Source: Larix sibirica (taxonomy: Eukaryota > Streptophyta > Pinopsida > Pinales > Pinaceae). Taken from it: a DNA stretch of 14,192 nucleotides. Every line of letters starts with the position of its first letter. Within the stretch, counting starts at the first letter, position 1. This document shows positions 1 to 8,431 of this stretch, piece by piece. A program made the position numbers and the translations under genes. The DNA lies in contig NWUY0300026321.1 of the NCBI GenBank assembly GCA_004151065.3, positions 7,003-21,194 of the forward strand, read 5' to 3'. The notes below the pieces were generated by a model that had not been told where the DNA came from, made no database searches, and saw nothing but the letters and a program-made list of their open reading frames with translations.

Positions 1-25
1 TATCAATGACAACCAAGGTTCAACA
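1..25 (-). repeat. Start of a 3' LTR, cut by the window edge
   Basis: On the minus strand the bases from 25 downward read TGTTGAACCTTGG, directly after a polypurine tract. Plant LTRs usually begin with TG, and a purine-rich AAAGGGGGAGA followed closely by TGTTG is a common plant retrotransposon junction. Only 25 bases are inside the window, so the LTR length and its other copy cannot be seen. Confidence 0.6.
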
Positions 26-26
26 A

Positions 27-37
27 TCTCCCCCTTT
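27..37 (-). other. Polypurine tract (plus-strand primer site of an LTR element)
   Basis: The minus strand reads AAAGGGGGAGA, then ATTGTTGAACC. An uninterrupted purine run just before a TG-starting LTR is the standard polypurine tract used to prime second-strand DNA synthesis in LTR retrotransposons. It fixes the element's orientation as minus, which agrees with the coding remnants at 496-3261 and about 3690-4740. Confidence 0.65.
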
Positions 38-495
38 GGCATTGATGTCAACACTTCATGAAGATTTGCTTGTCCTGATAATAAGTTTATTTGTTCAGTT
101 TGCATATAGAACAGTAATCCTCTTGTATGTACTCCCCTTGTGTTATTGCCATTTTGAACCTTCGTTATTCTATGCATCCTCCAATCAGTTCTCTTTTATT
201 GTCTTTCATTTCTGTGATTTTACTACTACGGATGGATGCTTCATGATCTTTATACTATGTTCCTCTCTGCAACCTATGATCAATACTTCTTTGCATATTT
301 TCATCTCTGTGTAGATCCTTGAATTCTTCATGATCTTTCTCCCACTTTAAGATAAATGGAAAAGAGGTTCTTTCCATGTGCACTTTCAAGTTCTCCTTTC
401 ATCATTTTTTGTGCTGGCCTTTATGCAGTTGCTTGATCCGATTAATCTCCCCGTCTTTGTGTTTTAATCCTGTGTTAAGGATTATTATTTTCTGC
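38..495. other. Non-coding spacer between ORF end and polypurine tract
   Basis: No protein-like frame is visible on the minus strand after the TGA at 496-498. Stops are dense and the peptides show no recognisable motif. The plus-strand open frame at 6-314 is hydrophobic and unlike any family I know, and I treat it as chance. This is probably the 3' untranslated part of the retroelement. Confidence 0.5.
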
Positions 496-3261
496 TCACG
501 TTCCTGACTGAACTGCAGTTGCAAACTTCTGTAGAGTTTCCTTTGCAGCTGCAACCTTCTCTTTCATTTTTCCCTCTTTGACTGAGATGCTTTCTTCCAC
601 CTTCTCATCACGGATTGAATTCATAGTTTCTACACATTCATCAATTGTATCTCTAATTTCTCTTTGTAATTGTGGGAAAAGTTCTATAATGCTAAAGGAT
701 TCTTCCCATAATGGTTCAAGCCTATTAGTTATCTTCTGTTGTTCTTCCCGAATCCCACCTACTTCTTGTTGTTTCTTTTTGTACTCTCCCATCATGTTTA
801 TCTTCTCAATTGCTGGTAGGCAATTCAATCTATCATGAATCCTTTGTTCCAATTCTTGTGCAACCTATATCCTTGTACGTACTTCTTTTAACTATTTGTC
901 TACAAATATCTTTCCCCATAGTTGAGAACTTTCTTCATGTAGTTATGTACACTTCAACTCCAAGGTCTTGATGTTCTCGATTGCAATGTTTATTCTTTCC
1001 AACCTATTTTCACATTCTGCTCTAACCTATGGAGGTGTTCATGGTGGTTGTTTTGGTGATAGTTCTTCAAATTTAGCTTGTAGTCCTTGAAGGGCCTCAC
1101 CTATCTTTACCACTTTTCTTTCTAAAGAAGTGTCTTCATCGAATTGAACCTCTGGAAGTGCTTTGTACACTTCTTCCACTGCCTTCTGTATCTTTAAGGA
1201 TTTCTGCTATACTTTCTCCACTTCTTGCTTCAGCTGATCACCTCTGGTGATTGGTTCTTCTACTTTAGTTTCCAAATCATAAGTCTTTTGCACAGCCTTT
1301 TCTTTTTCTATCTTCATCCTGGAACATTCTTCCTACAGAACTTCCTTCTCATTCTGGATTTTGTGCTAGTCAGTTGTCACAACTTCATGTCTTCATTTGA
1401 TTTCCTGCACAATGGATGTATGTAGTGCATGTAGCTCATTTAAAGATTTAAGTGTGACATAATTATTTCTACATGACTTACATATTCCTGCATCTCTTGT
1501 GTAGGAAGCGTCAGAGCTGCAGATGAAATATTTAGTCTTCGATGTGGCTTTGTTTCCTTTGTCTGCGCGACAGGGTATGTCTGTGAACTACCCAAATGTG
1601 CTTCAGAGTGTGCTTCCACATCATTTCATATTTCTCCCCTAGTCGTTAGTATCTACTACTTCATTGTCGCAAACTTTTCTTTAATCTGCAGGAGGATCTC
1701 CTCTTGTTATTTCACAAGATCTTCAATTTCACTCTTTGTAGCCATATTTTCCATAGCTTCGTCAGCAACATTTCTGAATTCTATGCCAATTTGTTCAATG
1801 TCATTTGTTGTTAGTGACTGAATAAGACTAGGTTTGGACGTTTTTATTTTCTTCCTTGAAGACTCTCCAAGATGAGTAGTTTATGTTCTCTTCTTATCCG
1901 GCATAGATTCTTGTGTATGTTTAGGAGGAATTTCTATGTCGACAATTTCCTCTTCTATGGGTGTTAGATTAATAGGTTGTTCCTTTTGCGCAACCTTTTC
2001 TTCTTCTGTTAATGTAATTCTCCACACTAGATCCTACCCATGGATGATTTGCGCAATGTCCTCATTTCAACAAATAAACATGGTAGGTAGCCATTGCTTG
2101 TCAAGACCTCTTTTGGCTTGTATGTAAGTATGATGCATTCCTATTTTGAAGCATGCAATTCCCTTGTATGCTTCAACTATGTGGGTTTGTATGCGTGGTG
2201 TTTCTATTAAGATGACTCTAATCTCTCCATAGTATAGATAAAAATTGGTGTTGTTGTCTTTCTATCTGTGCGCAATTTTAGAAAACCACAAGTTTGTATA
2301 CCTGGATGCTAGGAATGGCCTCCTGTTTCTGTTAAAAAATTAACTCCCTTTTGGCTCTTTCCATCCCACCATTGCAATGCATATCAATAACGTAGTGTAA
2401 TGGAAGGGAGTACCTTTTTCTTGCATTTCGTGGAAGTCCTCCAAAAATTCGTTCAGCAAAAACGTTGACTAGTTGATCTGCACTCCCTCCACACATTTCT
2501 CTGTGGCTGCAATGATTGCTACTGAGACCTGATATTGGTGACACTTCCGGAACAACTTGCATGCCATTAACTGAACAAAAAACCTCACAACAACGTCTTT
2601 TATATGTGCAACTGAGTATCCTCTGTTGGCCTGTTGATTTCCATATTTTTCTTCCATCTTCTTTCCAAGGGATTTCTCCTGTCTCCTGTCCATGAAAAGA
2701 ATCACATCTTCCCTTATGGTAGGAAGCCCCGTGATCAACTCAATCATCTGAGCGTCAATGGAGATATGAATAGCTAGCGACAGGTACCCACCATGCACTT
2801 GTGATAACAACATTTTTGTACACATTTTCACCTGTGGGTACCTTCCAAAGTGAGGGATATTCAACAATTTTAGTATTCCTGATTCTGACAACTCAGTTTC
2901 CCATGTATGGAGCAAAAATTGGTAGATTAGGGTCTTGTCCTAACCTCATGTCCATGTACTTTTCCATAATCCATTTAGGGAATTTATCAGCATTGGTGAT
3001 ATCATTATTTGCAAACCCTAATTTGTACAGTTTCCCAAGCATATTTTCTTCAACTATCACACCTTCAAAAGCCTTCCATGTTGATATTTTCGAGTCTTCT
3101 ACATTGGGAAAGTTAACATGCACTACAATAGGTTTTCTGGACAGAATGTAGTCATGAGGAACCTTTACAGGTTTTGATGAATAGGCACATGGTGTTGGTG
3201 CAAATTCTACCTCCACGTCCACTAATGGGTTCTTTGAACTACATTGTCTCTTGGGTGCCAT
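496..3261 (-). pseudogene. Very long decayed retroelement ORF with coiled-coil C-terminal half
   Basis: A true ATG at 3261 (protein begins MAPKRQ) opens a coding trace of about 922 codons that reaches a TGA at 496-498. Two frame changes are needed, near 2895-2912 and near 1440-1450. I count 19 in-frame internal stops: 11 TAG, 4 TAA and 4 TGA. Between the stops the text stays protein-like. The N-terminal third is globular, with the motif ITGLP near codons 176-180 and a conserved-looking VAIIAATEKCVEGVQ before the TAG at 2469-2471. The rest, from roughly codon 515, is rich in Glu, Lys and Gln with heptad-like spacing, typical of a long coiled coil. Position between gag and the 3' LTR recalls the extra or envelope-like ORFs of some plant LTR elements. 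I recall similar ORFs from conifer genomes but cannot name the family or a function. It is certainly not translatable now. Confidence 0.7.
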
Positions 3262-3689
3262 GGCTTCTGAGCTTCAACCTTTACTCACAATTGTTCACCA
3301 TGTATCTAATTTTGTATTTAGATGTGGGGGGGTTCATAGTGGATATGTTCACATCTTATCAAGTATTTAGCGACTTTCCTCTATCATTAATGATTTCCGT
3401 TCTTTGTGGATTTTCCTAGATTTTGTCTGTTTTCAAAAACTGGAATGTTTTGATTTTCTCGATATTTTTATTGATATTGTCCAAATTCAATTAACCATCC
3501 TCTGCTACTAATTAGTGATTCCTCCCATTAATTAATCACCACTATTTTCACTACTCCACTAGTCATTAATGCTTACCTTTTGTCGTAGTTTACTTTTGCA
3601 CACTCTTCATTATGCGATAGGTGGTTTGTGGATTAATCTTGTATTGGAGTGGAGATAGATTTGTCTCCAAAAATCTCCAAATTTTCATT
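3262..3689. other. Non-coding gap between gag remnant and long ORF
   Basis: This AT-rich stretch shows dense stops on the minus strand and no motif I recognise. It includes a G7 run near 3325 and several ATTAATTAAT-like tracts. In the model used here it separates the gag trace from the ATG of the long ORF. If pol was deleted from this element, the scar would lie here, but I see no clear junction. Confidence 0.4.
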
Positions 3690-4740
3690 TGGAACAAGGG
3701 ACTTACACATTTATTTACTAATTTCACATAGAATCAAGCTATTACCTTCATCCATAGACTTCCTTCTCCAAATCATTCTGCATTGTTCTTTTCCTTCATT
3801 TGCAGGAGTATTGTTTCTTTTAAAAAGCACAGGTTGAGATTTCTCATCTGTTTTCTTCTTCCAGTATTTGATGGATTTCTTTGAATTTCCATAGTTCTAA
3901 GATGTGTGACCAATTTTATTGCACTTGTAGCAGACTATGTTGTTACAAAACTTTCCAGTATGTCCAACAATGTTGCACTTCCAACATTTAACATTTCTCT
4001 GTGTGTACAATTCCTTTAGCTGCATTGTTTTCTCATATTCTATCCTATGATTTTTCTCTTGATTAGTTTATTAATTTTCTTCCTTGAGAGAAGGCTCTTC
4101 TTTCTTGTTGATTCCAACCTTATAACCTACACTGGATTTTTTAAATGGTGACCTATGTTTGCTTAGAATCTCATCCAAGACTTCTGCACTTTTAGAAAAC
4201 TTGTCATTTTCCCTTATTTTTGTTTGTAGTCTTTCAACTTCTTGTTCCTTCTCCATTAATCGATTCTTCTATTCATAGATTTTTTTTTCTCGGAACTCTT
4301 CTCTTTTAGAGAAATGATTTCGAGTAGTCTTGCTTGAATTTGAATTTGTTGTTCATTGATCATTATGCTGGCATCATCACTTTGTCTTTGGGACTTTTGG
4401 AGTTGATCTTTTAGTGACAATATTCCTTCATTTGACTTAGGAACTCTTTCTTCTTTTTATTGTTTAGTATCTAAAGTGTGATCTCTTTAGATAACTTCTG
4501 ATTCCCTGCAGCGGATTTCTTAAGTTTACTTTCCAAAGTGTCAATTTTAAGTTTCTCAGTTTGATAGGTTTTATCCATCTCCTGTAATTGAATGATAAAG
4601 TCAGAGGCCATCTCTTTTGACTCTTCTTTATTTTTTAGAGTTTGCATTATATTAATTGCAACCATTTTTACAACTTCTATAGTTTTTCTCTGAGTACAAA
4701 TGACATGCCTTCCTTCTACAATAGAGATATTTTATATGCT
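3690..4740 (-). pseudogene. gag: gag remnant: coiled coil, spacer motif and two CCHC zinc knuckles
   Basis: Gag is the nucleocapsid and capsid precursor that packages retroelement RNA. Three pieces in the right order are visible. A coiled-coil part lies at 4665-4471 (it begins MVAINIMQTLKNKEE). A spacer at 4256-4071 contains VLDEILSKHRSPFKK, followed by VGYK, which resembles the LDxIL..QRSP..KxGLGY signature I know from plant Ty1/copia gag proteins. Then come the zinc knuckles. The first, at 3986-3945, reads CWKCNIVGHTGKFC and is a perfect CX2CX4HX4C box. The second, at 3932-3891, has CX2CX4H but ends in Tyr and carries a TAG at 3899-3897. Further along is the short text CRMIWRRKS. Several frameshifts separate the pieces, one probably near a nine-T run at 4280-4288. 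The N-terminal capsid part is not recognisable. Confidence 0.75.
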
Positions 4741-5848
4741 TCCATTTTCTTGTAACGAGTCAATTTTAAGAAAATTTTGGGGATATGGTTGCAGTAGCAA
4801 CACTAGGTAAAATATAACCTTCTGCATCATTTTAGGCTTGTTTTCATTAAATTTCTTTATGTTCTGCATCAATTTCCTAACAACAAGTAAAACAAAATTA
4901 AATCTTCTCCTAATGCTTCATAAAATATTTTTTTATTAAGATTTTGTGCTAGATTAACCACATTAAAATATGGGTTGTTTCATCGAGTTTCAGGCAGATT
5001 TTAGTGTTTATTTTGTTCATTTTTTTATTCAAGATAATTATGGAAATTTACTTGGGTTTATCTTATGCAATTTTGTAATATGGAATATAAATTCTTGCCA
5101 TATATCTTGTGCATTTTCCGAATTTGAATTTCAGCGATATAAGTACTTTAAGTAGCATAGACATTATCCTTGGACAAATATTAATAGTACGCAAAACAAA
5201 TTTGAATCACAAAGTTAATTAATTTAAAAAAAAAATAGGTTTGGCACAAAACAGCAGAACATTTTGGATCTAGACTAATGTATTCCACAACATTAAGAAT
5301 GCATTTCTCCTCTCTCCAAAACATCTCATTATTCAGTCCAAAACTGATTGGGTTATATTTTGGATGTTCTTTTGACCAACATGTATCACTTTGAAACATA
5401 GAACAATAGATGTGGAATGCTATTTTGACCAACATGTATCACTTTGAAACGTAGAACAATGGATATGGAATGTAATATCTATTCATTAGTTATTTTAGTA
5501 ACATTGCAACACTGTTAATTTTTCTCAGTATTGGTATTAGTTGTCAGCTATGCTAGTTGACTTCATTTTCAAGGTAAATGGAAGTGTTTGTTTTTAACCA
5601 CATGGAATTAAAATTGTATCTTGAGATTGGGTTGAAAGAAATTATTGACTTCACCTTTATGGACTCTTTCCTTCCTATATGGTAGACAAAAAGGGTCTCA
5701 TTGCAAAACATGATTAGTTTTGCATCTTGACGACTAACTTTGGACCACTCTTAGTCTAGAGGGGCATTGCTAAGGAGTCTAGTGATGCTACATATTTTCA
5801 CCATTATTTATATAAATGCTACATATTTTGACTATTGGATATTTTCAT
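4741..5848. other. AT-rich region without recognisable genes
   Basis: Open frames here are short and their peptides hydrophobic and featureless on both strands. I see no LTR terminus, primer-binding site or domain motif. Apart from the 53-bp tandem duplication at 5370-5472 and a short repeated ATGCTACATATTTT at 5785-5798 and 5816-5829, nothing stands out. Confidence 0.5.
5370..5472. repeat. 53-bp tandem duplication, two copies
   Basis: TTTTGACCAACATGTATCAC begins at 5370 and again at 5423. The two 50-base copies (5370-5419 and 5423-5472) differ at about three positions, all A/G transitions, and are separated by three bases. The low divergence points to a fairly recent local duplication. Confidence 0.9.
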
Positions 5849-5950
5849 CACTCTAGTGATGATTCTAAGTGAAATATATATATATTTTTAAATTTCACAG
5901 CGTCACAATTGCAACGAACACAACCGTCGTTAGTATAACAATACCATTGG

Positions 5951-5976
5951 AATTGCGGCTTAATACTGCCGCAATT
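5951..5976. repeat. Perfect 9-bp inverted repeat in CpG-rich block
   Basis: AATTGCGGC at 5951-5959 and GCCGCAATT at 5968-5976 form a perfect stem around an eight-base loop. Confidence 0.9.
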
Positions 5977-6021
5977 GAGATGCCAAAACTTTTCAATGGC
6001 GAATTTATGTCGTCGTTATTG

Positions 6022-6289
6022 CGACTTCATCCCGTCGCAACCATGACTTTATGTCCATCACCACTGCGACTTCCTATCGTCTCACCTACGACTTCATTAT
6101 GTTGCAAAGGTGACTTCCTAAGTGTTGGAACTACGACTTACTTCCATCGCAACTTCGACTTCATCCCGTCGCAACCACGACTTTATGTTTGTCACCACTG
6201 CAACTTCATATCGTCGCACCTACAACTTCATTCCGTCGCAAAGGTGACTTCCTCAACATCAGAACTACAACTTCCGTCCTGTCGCAACG
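6022..6289. repeat. 134-bp tandem duplication in CpG-rich block
   Basis: CGACTTCATCCCGTCGCAAC begins at 6022 and again at 6156. The following bases stay alignable over the full 134-bp period, with differences that are mostly C/T and G/A changes. Shorter CGACTTC...GTCGCA sub-repeats lie within each unit. Confidence 0.85.
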
Positions 6290-6336
6290 ACGATGATAAT
6301 AAGTAGATTTTTGGTTGAAAACAATGTTTAGGTTCA

Positions 6337-6350
6337 GTCGCAATTGCGAC
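6337..6350. repeat. 14-bp perfect palindrome GTCGCAATTGCGAC
   Basis: GTCGCAATTGCGAC equals its own reverse complement. It joins one copy of each orientation of the block's recurring GTCGCAA motif and lies at the switch from mainly GTCGCAA on its left to mainly TTGCGAC on its right. Confidence 0.9.
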
Positions 6351-6712
6351 ATGACAAAACATCAAACAATATTGGACGTCGAACTTGCGACGATGTCCGA
6401 GACGTCGGAATTGTGACGACATGTGAAATGACGTTTGGGCCAACCACGGTTTGTCGACATACCAATAGTTTGAGGTCGGAAGTCAGATGAAACGACCGTC
6501 GTAATTTGGTCCGAATCTACTAGTGGAAGATCAACCATCATTTTCCTTGTATAAATAAATAAATTATGCCATGAATGTTACACGTCTGAGAGTTATTTAC
6601 CATCACTTATGATGGGCCATCAATGCCAGAACAACCCTTACCTCCATCTAACATCAACTTTATTTAGTCTTTTTCTTTCCGACAAGATCAAGATTTTTCT
6701 TAATATAACACA

Positions 6713-7392
6713 TCCAACCACCCAAATTTGAAAAACAAATGGTCATTGTGGAATCCACCCAATCAAAACACTAATGATGGGAAAAATCCTAACATTATAA
6801 GCCAAAATCAAAATTCCAACCCAGGAAACCCAACTAAGAAAAGAAAGAACAACTAGATTAAAATAATCTTTCCTTTCATAGTGCACACTTTGTTTTCAAT
6901 ATGGGAATTACACCCATACTGCCCTAAAATATTTGAGTTTCACAAATTTAAGATATTATCAAGTAGTTCAAATACCAATCCCTCATAAGGAAATGAATGC
7001 ACCTCAATCAGGACACCGTAATCCTTCACATATAATAGTTCTACAAAACCCTCTGACCGAGGAAGGATTACTCACCAACTATTAAGAGACACATGTCTCT
7101 ACTCAACCTTCTATATTTTTGAAACTAGGAGACTCATCACATTATAGAACAACCACACGAACTCAACATTTATTCACCTTCAAACTTGCAACTAGGCATA
7201 TGGTATGCTCGATATTAATCTAGCTAAATACAATGATTCTCAACCATTGACCAATGGTACCTTGCAAATCCATAGGACTAATTTTAACCCTACACCTCAT
7301 ATACCAAAGGCGCTTTATTGTACCACACATAATCAACATGCAAAGGCCACACACAAAGTAACATTTATCACTTGGCCTAGTGACCCATCACC
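6713..7392 (+). pseudogene. gag: Ty3/gypsy gag C-terminal part with damaged zinc knuckle
   Basis: An Asn/Pro-rich stretch (about 6713-6852, containing NPPNQNTNDGKNPN) leads into a damaged CCHC box. From 6882 the frame reads CTLCFQYGNYTHTA, where a CX2CX4HX4C knuckle should end HX4C. The His is Asn, and a TGC codon for the last Cys is present one base out of frame (TGCCCT). The same frame then runs with one TAA to about 7206 (it includes VLQNPLTEEGLLTNY), followed by another frame to about 7417. Gag binds and packages element RNA. The capsid core domain is absent or unrecognisable upstream, where the CpG-rich block ends. Confidence 0.6.
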
Positions 7393-7830
7393 ATGCCAAC
7401 ACTCAAGGTTCTCCTAACCTATCCTTCTAAGAAAAATTACTTACTATCAACCTTGGGTACTATTGATCCATTAGATTCATGCTTAAATACCTTTGAATTA
7501 TATGAGCCAAATCCCCCTCCTTCAGTTGTGTTTCAAATATTAGTCACAGTACCATTAAAAAAGGTGCATATATTTGCATCATGTCCACTATTGTCTAGTG
7601 GAATTTAGGCTCCCCCAAGCTAATCCCATCCATCATCCCCATGCCCATGATGATTTACCTCTTCATCCATAAGGCTCTTTAAAAATGTCCTCATCAAGAT
7701 GGCGAGCAAGACAATTTTGATTTGCATAGAATTAATTGACACTTCACTCAATTTTAACATTTTAATTGGGTGTGGCTATATGCAATCCATGAAGGAAGTT
7801 TCCTCCTCAATCATTTGCACCATCATGTTT
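7393..7830 (+). pseudogene. Ty3/gypsy aspartic protease, first part
   Basis: The frame from 7393 (MPTLKVLLTYPSKKN, then YLLSTLGTIDPLDS) matches the conserved stretch that precedes the protease in a large group of plant Ty3/gypsy elements. After a one-base frame change the text reads KKGAYICIMS, then a stop, then WNLGSPKL. Relatives have DEGASTCIMS...W..LGSP, so the catalytic Asp of the D-x-G motif has become Lys here. A later frame gives LIDTSLNFNILIG and VSSSIICTIMF, matching the flap-side LxYNxLLGR and VxSxxFRxxxF segments. The protease would cut the gag-pol polyprotein. It is interrupted exactly after IMF by the insertion at 7831, and its remaining end follows at 9440. Confidence 0.75.
7813..7830 (+). 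repeat. 18-bp target-site duplication, left copy
   Basis: ATTTGCACCATCATGTTT is the original target in the gypsy protease frame (ICTIMF). An identical copy lies at 9440-9457. Confidence 0.9.
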
Positions 7831-8059
7831 AAAAAAAACTGGGGAAATGTTTAATTAAAAAAACACTACAAGAGAACTTGCAAAAAGAGTGATTACATGT
7901 CCAAAAACCATCCTTTTCAAAAGTAGCATATTTAGGCTGGAAACTAACTAAACTATCAAGAAAAATAGAGGCTAACTTAAGCTTATACAATATTCCAAAA
8001 TGACTCCCATAGTAAAGTCTGTAGAACACCCCTAATATAAGAATACAAAAGCACAACAT

Positions 8060-8431
8060 TTAGAAAGATGGAGGATATTTCCTGTCGGTCTCCACTTCTT
8101 CATGATATGGTGGCGAATTCAGGTCCATAATTTTCTATAGAGGGATAGGGGAAGAGGCCTCATCCAAGTTTTATGTGACTGCATGGGCTGGTGTCAGGGG
8201 ACTCGGCCTAGAGCACGTCTCTTCCACTTCGGACTGGAAATTTGCACATTCATCCTAGAGTCGTTGTTGGCCCTACCTATGCTTCACCAATATCTCTATG
8301 GAAATGAGAACTTGAGCTAATAGACTGTTAACTTGAATATGAAGAGATTGAATAGAGTTCACCAGTTCCGATTGATCATCTTCTGGAGGTTCCCTTCTCC
8401 AACGTGCACTTCCTGCACTTCTCTTGGCCAT
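8060..8431 (-). pseudogene. Unrecognised 124-codon coding trace within the insertion
   Basis: An ATG at 8431 starts a frame beginning MAKRSAGSARWRREPPEDDQ and continuing with a Leu/Gln-rich, coiled-coil-like part. It runs 124 codons to a TAA at 8062-8060, with four internal stops (TAG, TAG, TAA, TAG, the first at 8275-8273). The text between stops is acidic and protein-like and ends HEEVETDRKYPPSF. It resembles the start of a gag-type protein in general character, but I cannot assign a family. It lies downstream of the RNase H remnant on the same strand, which is odd for either a LINE or a single LTR element. It may be chance. Confidence 0.35.

Larger units (their letters stand above)
1..4740 (-). 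mobile_element. Decayed LTR retroelement: gag plus long extra ORF, no visible pol
   Basis: Read on the minus strand, this stretch holds in order a coiled-coil gag remnant with zinc knuckles, a gap of about 400 bp, a very long coiled-coil ORF beginning with an ATG at 3261, a polypurine tract and the start of an LTR. All parts share one orientation, and the polypurine tract and LTR start sit where a 3' end should be. I found no protease, integrase, reverse transcriptase or RNase H motif between gag and the LTR on either strand. The right (5') boundary is uncertain: no matching LTR or primer-binding site is visible to the right, and gag fades into AT-rich sequence near 4740. That these parts form one element is inference. 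They could be two neighbouring elements in the same orientation. Confidence 0.55.
5849..6525. mobile_element. CpG-rich non-autonomous DNA transposon candidate (CACTA-like)
   Basis: This block is dense in CpG while the rest of the window is poor in it. It carries many copies of GTCGCAA in its left half and of the reverse complement TTGCGAC in its right half, the arrangement expected of subterminal repeats in CACTA (En/Spm) elements. The right end reads TCTACTAGTG at 6516-6525, whose complement CACTAGTAGA matches a common plant CACTA terminus. The left end is weaker: CACTCTAGTGATGATTC at 5849-5865 could be a diverged copy of CACTAGTAGATTC. The expected 3-bp target duplication does not match (CAT on the left, GAA on the right), so the left boundary may be wrong. 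No transposase is visible, so the element would be non-autonomous. A CpG-rich satellite is the main alternative. Confidence 0.45.

Noticed and set aside
6-314. Plus-strand open frame of 102 codons
   Set aside because: It is hydrophobic with no motif, and it overlaps the LTR start and polypurine tract of a minus-strand element.
2332-2562. Open minus-strand frame of 76 codons
   Set aside because: The neighbouring frame, read through the TAG at 2469-2471, gives far more protein-like text that continues the long ORF. This frame is a shadow.
2801-3151. Plus-strand open frame of 116 codons
   Set aside because: It lies antisense to the best-preserved part of the long minus-strand ORF and has no family-like text.
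5869-6306. Plus-strand open frame of 145 codons in the CpG-rich block
   Set aside because: Its length comes from the 134-bp duplication and repeated CGACTTC/GTCGCAA motifs. The peptide is repetitive and unlike a folded protein.
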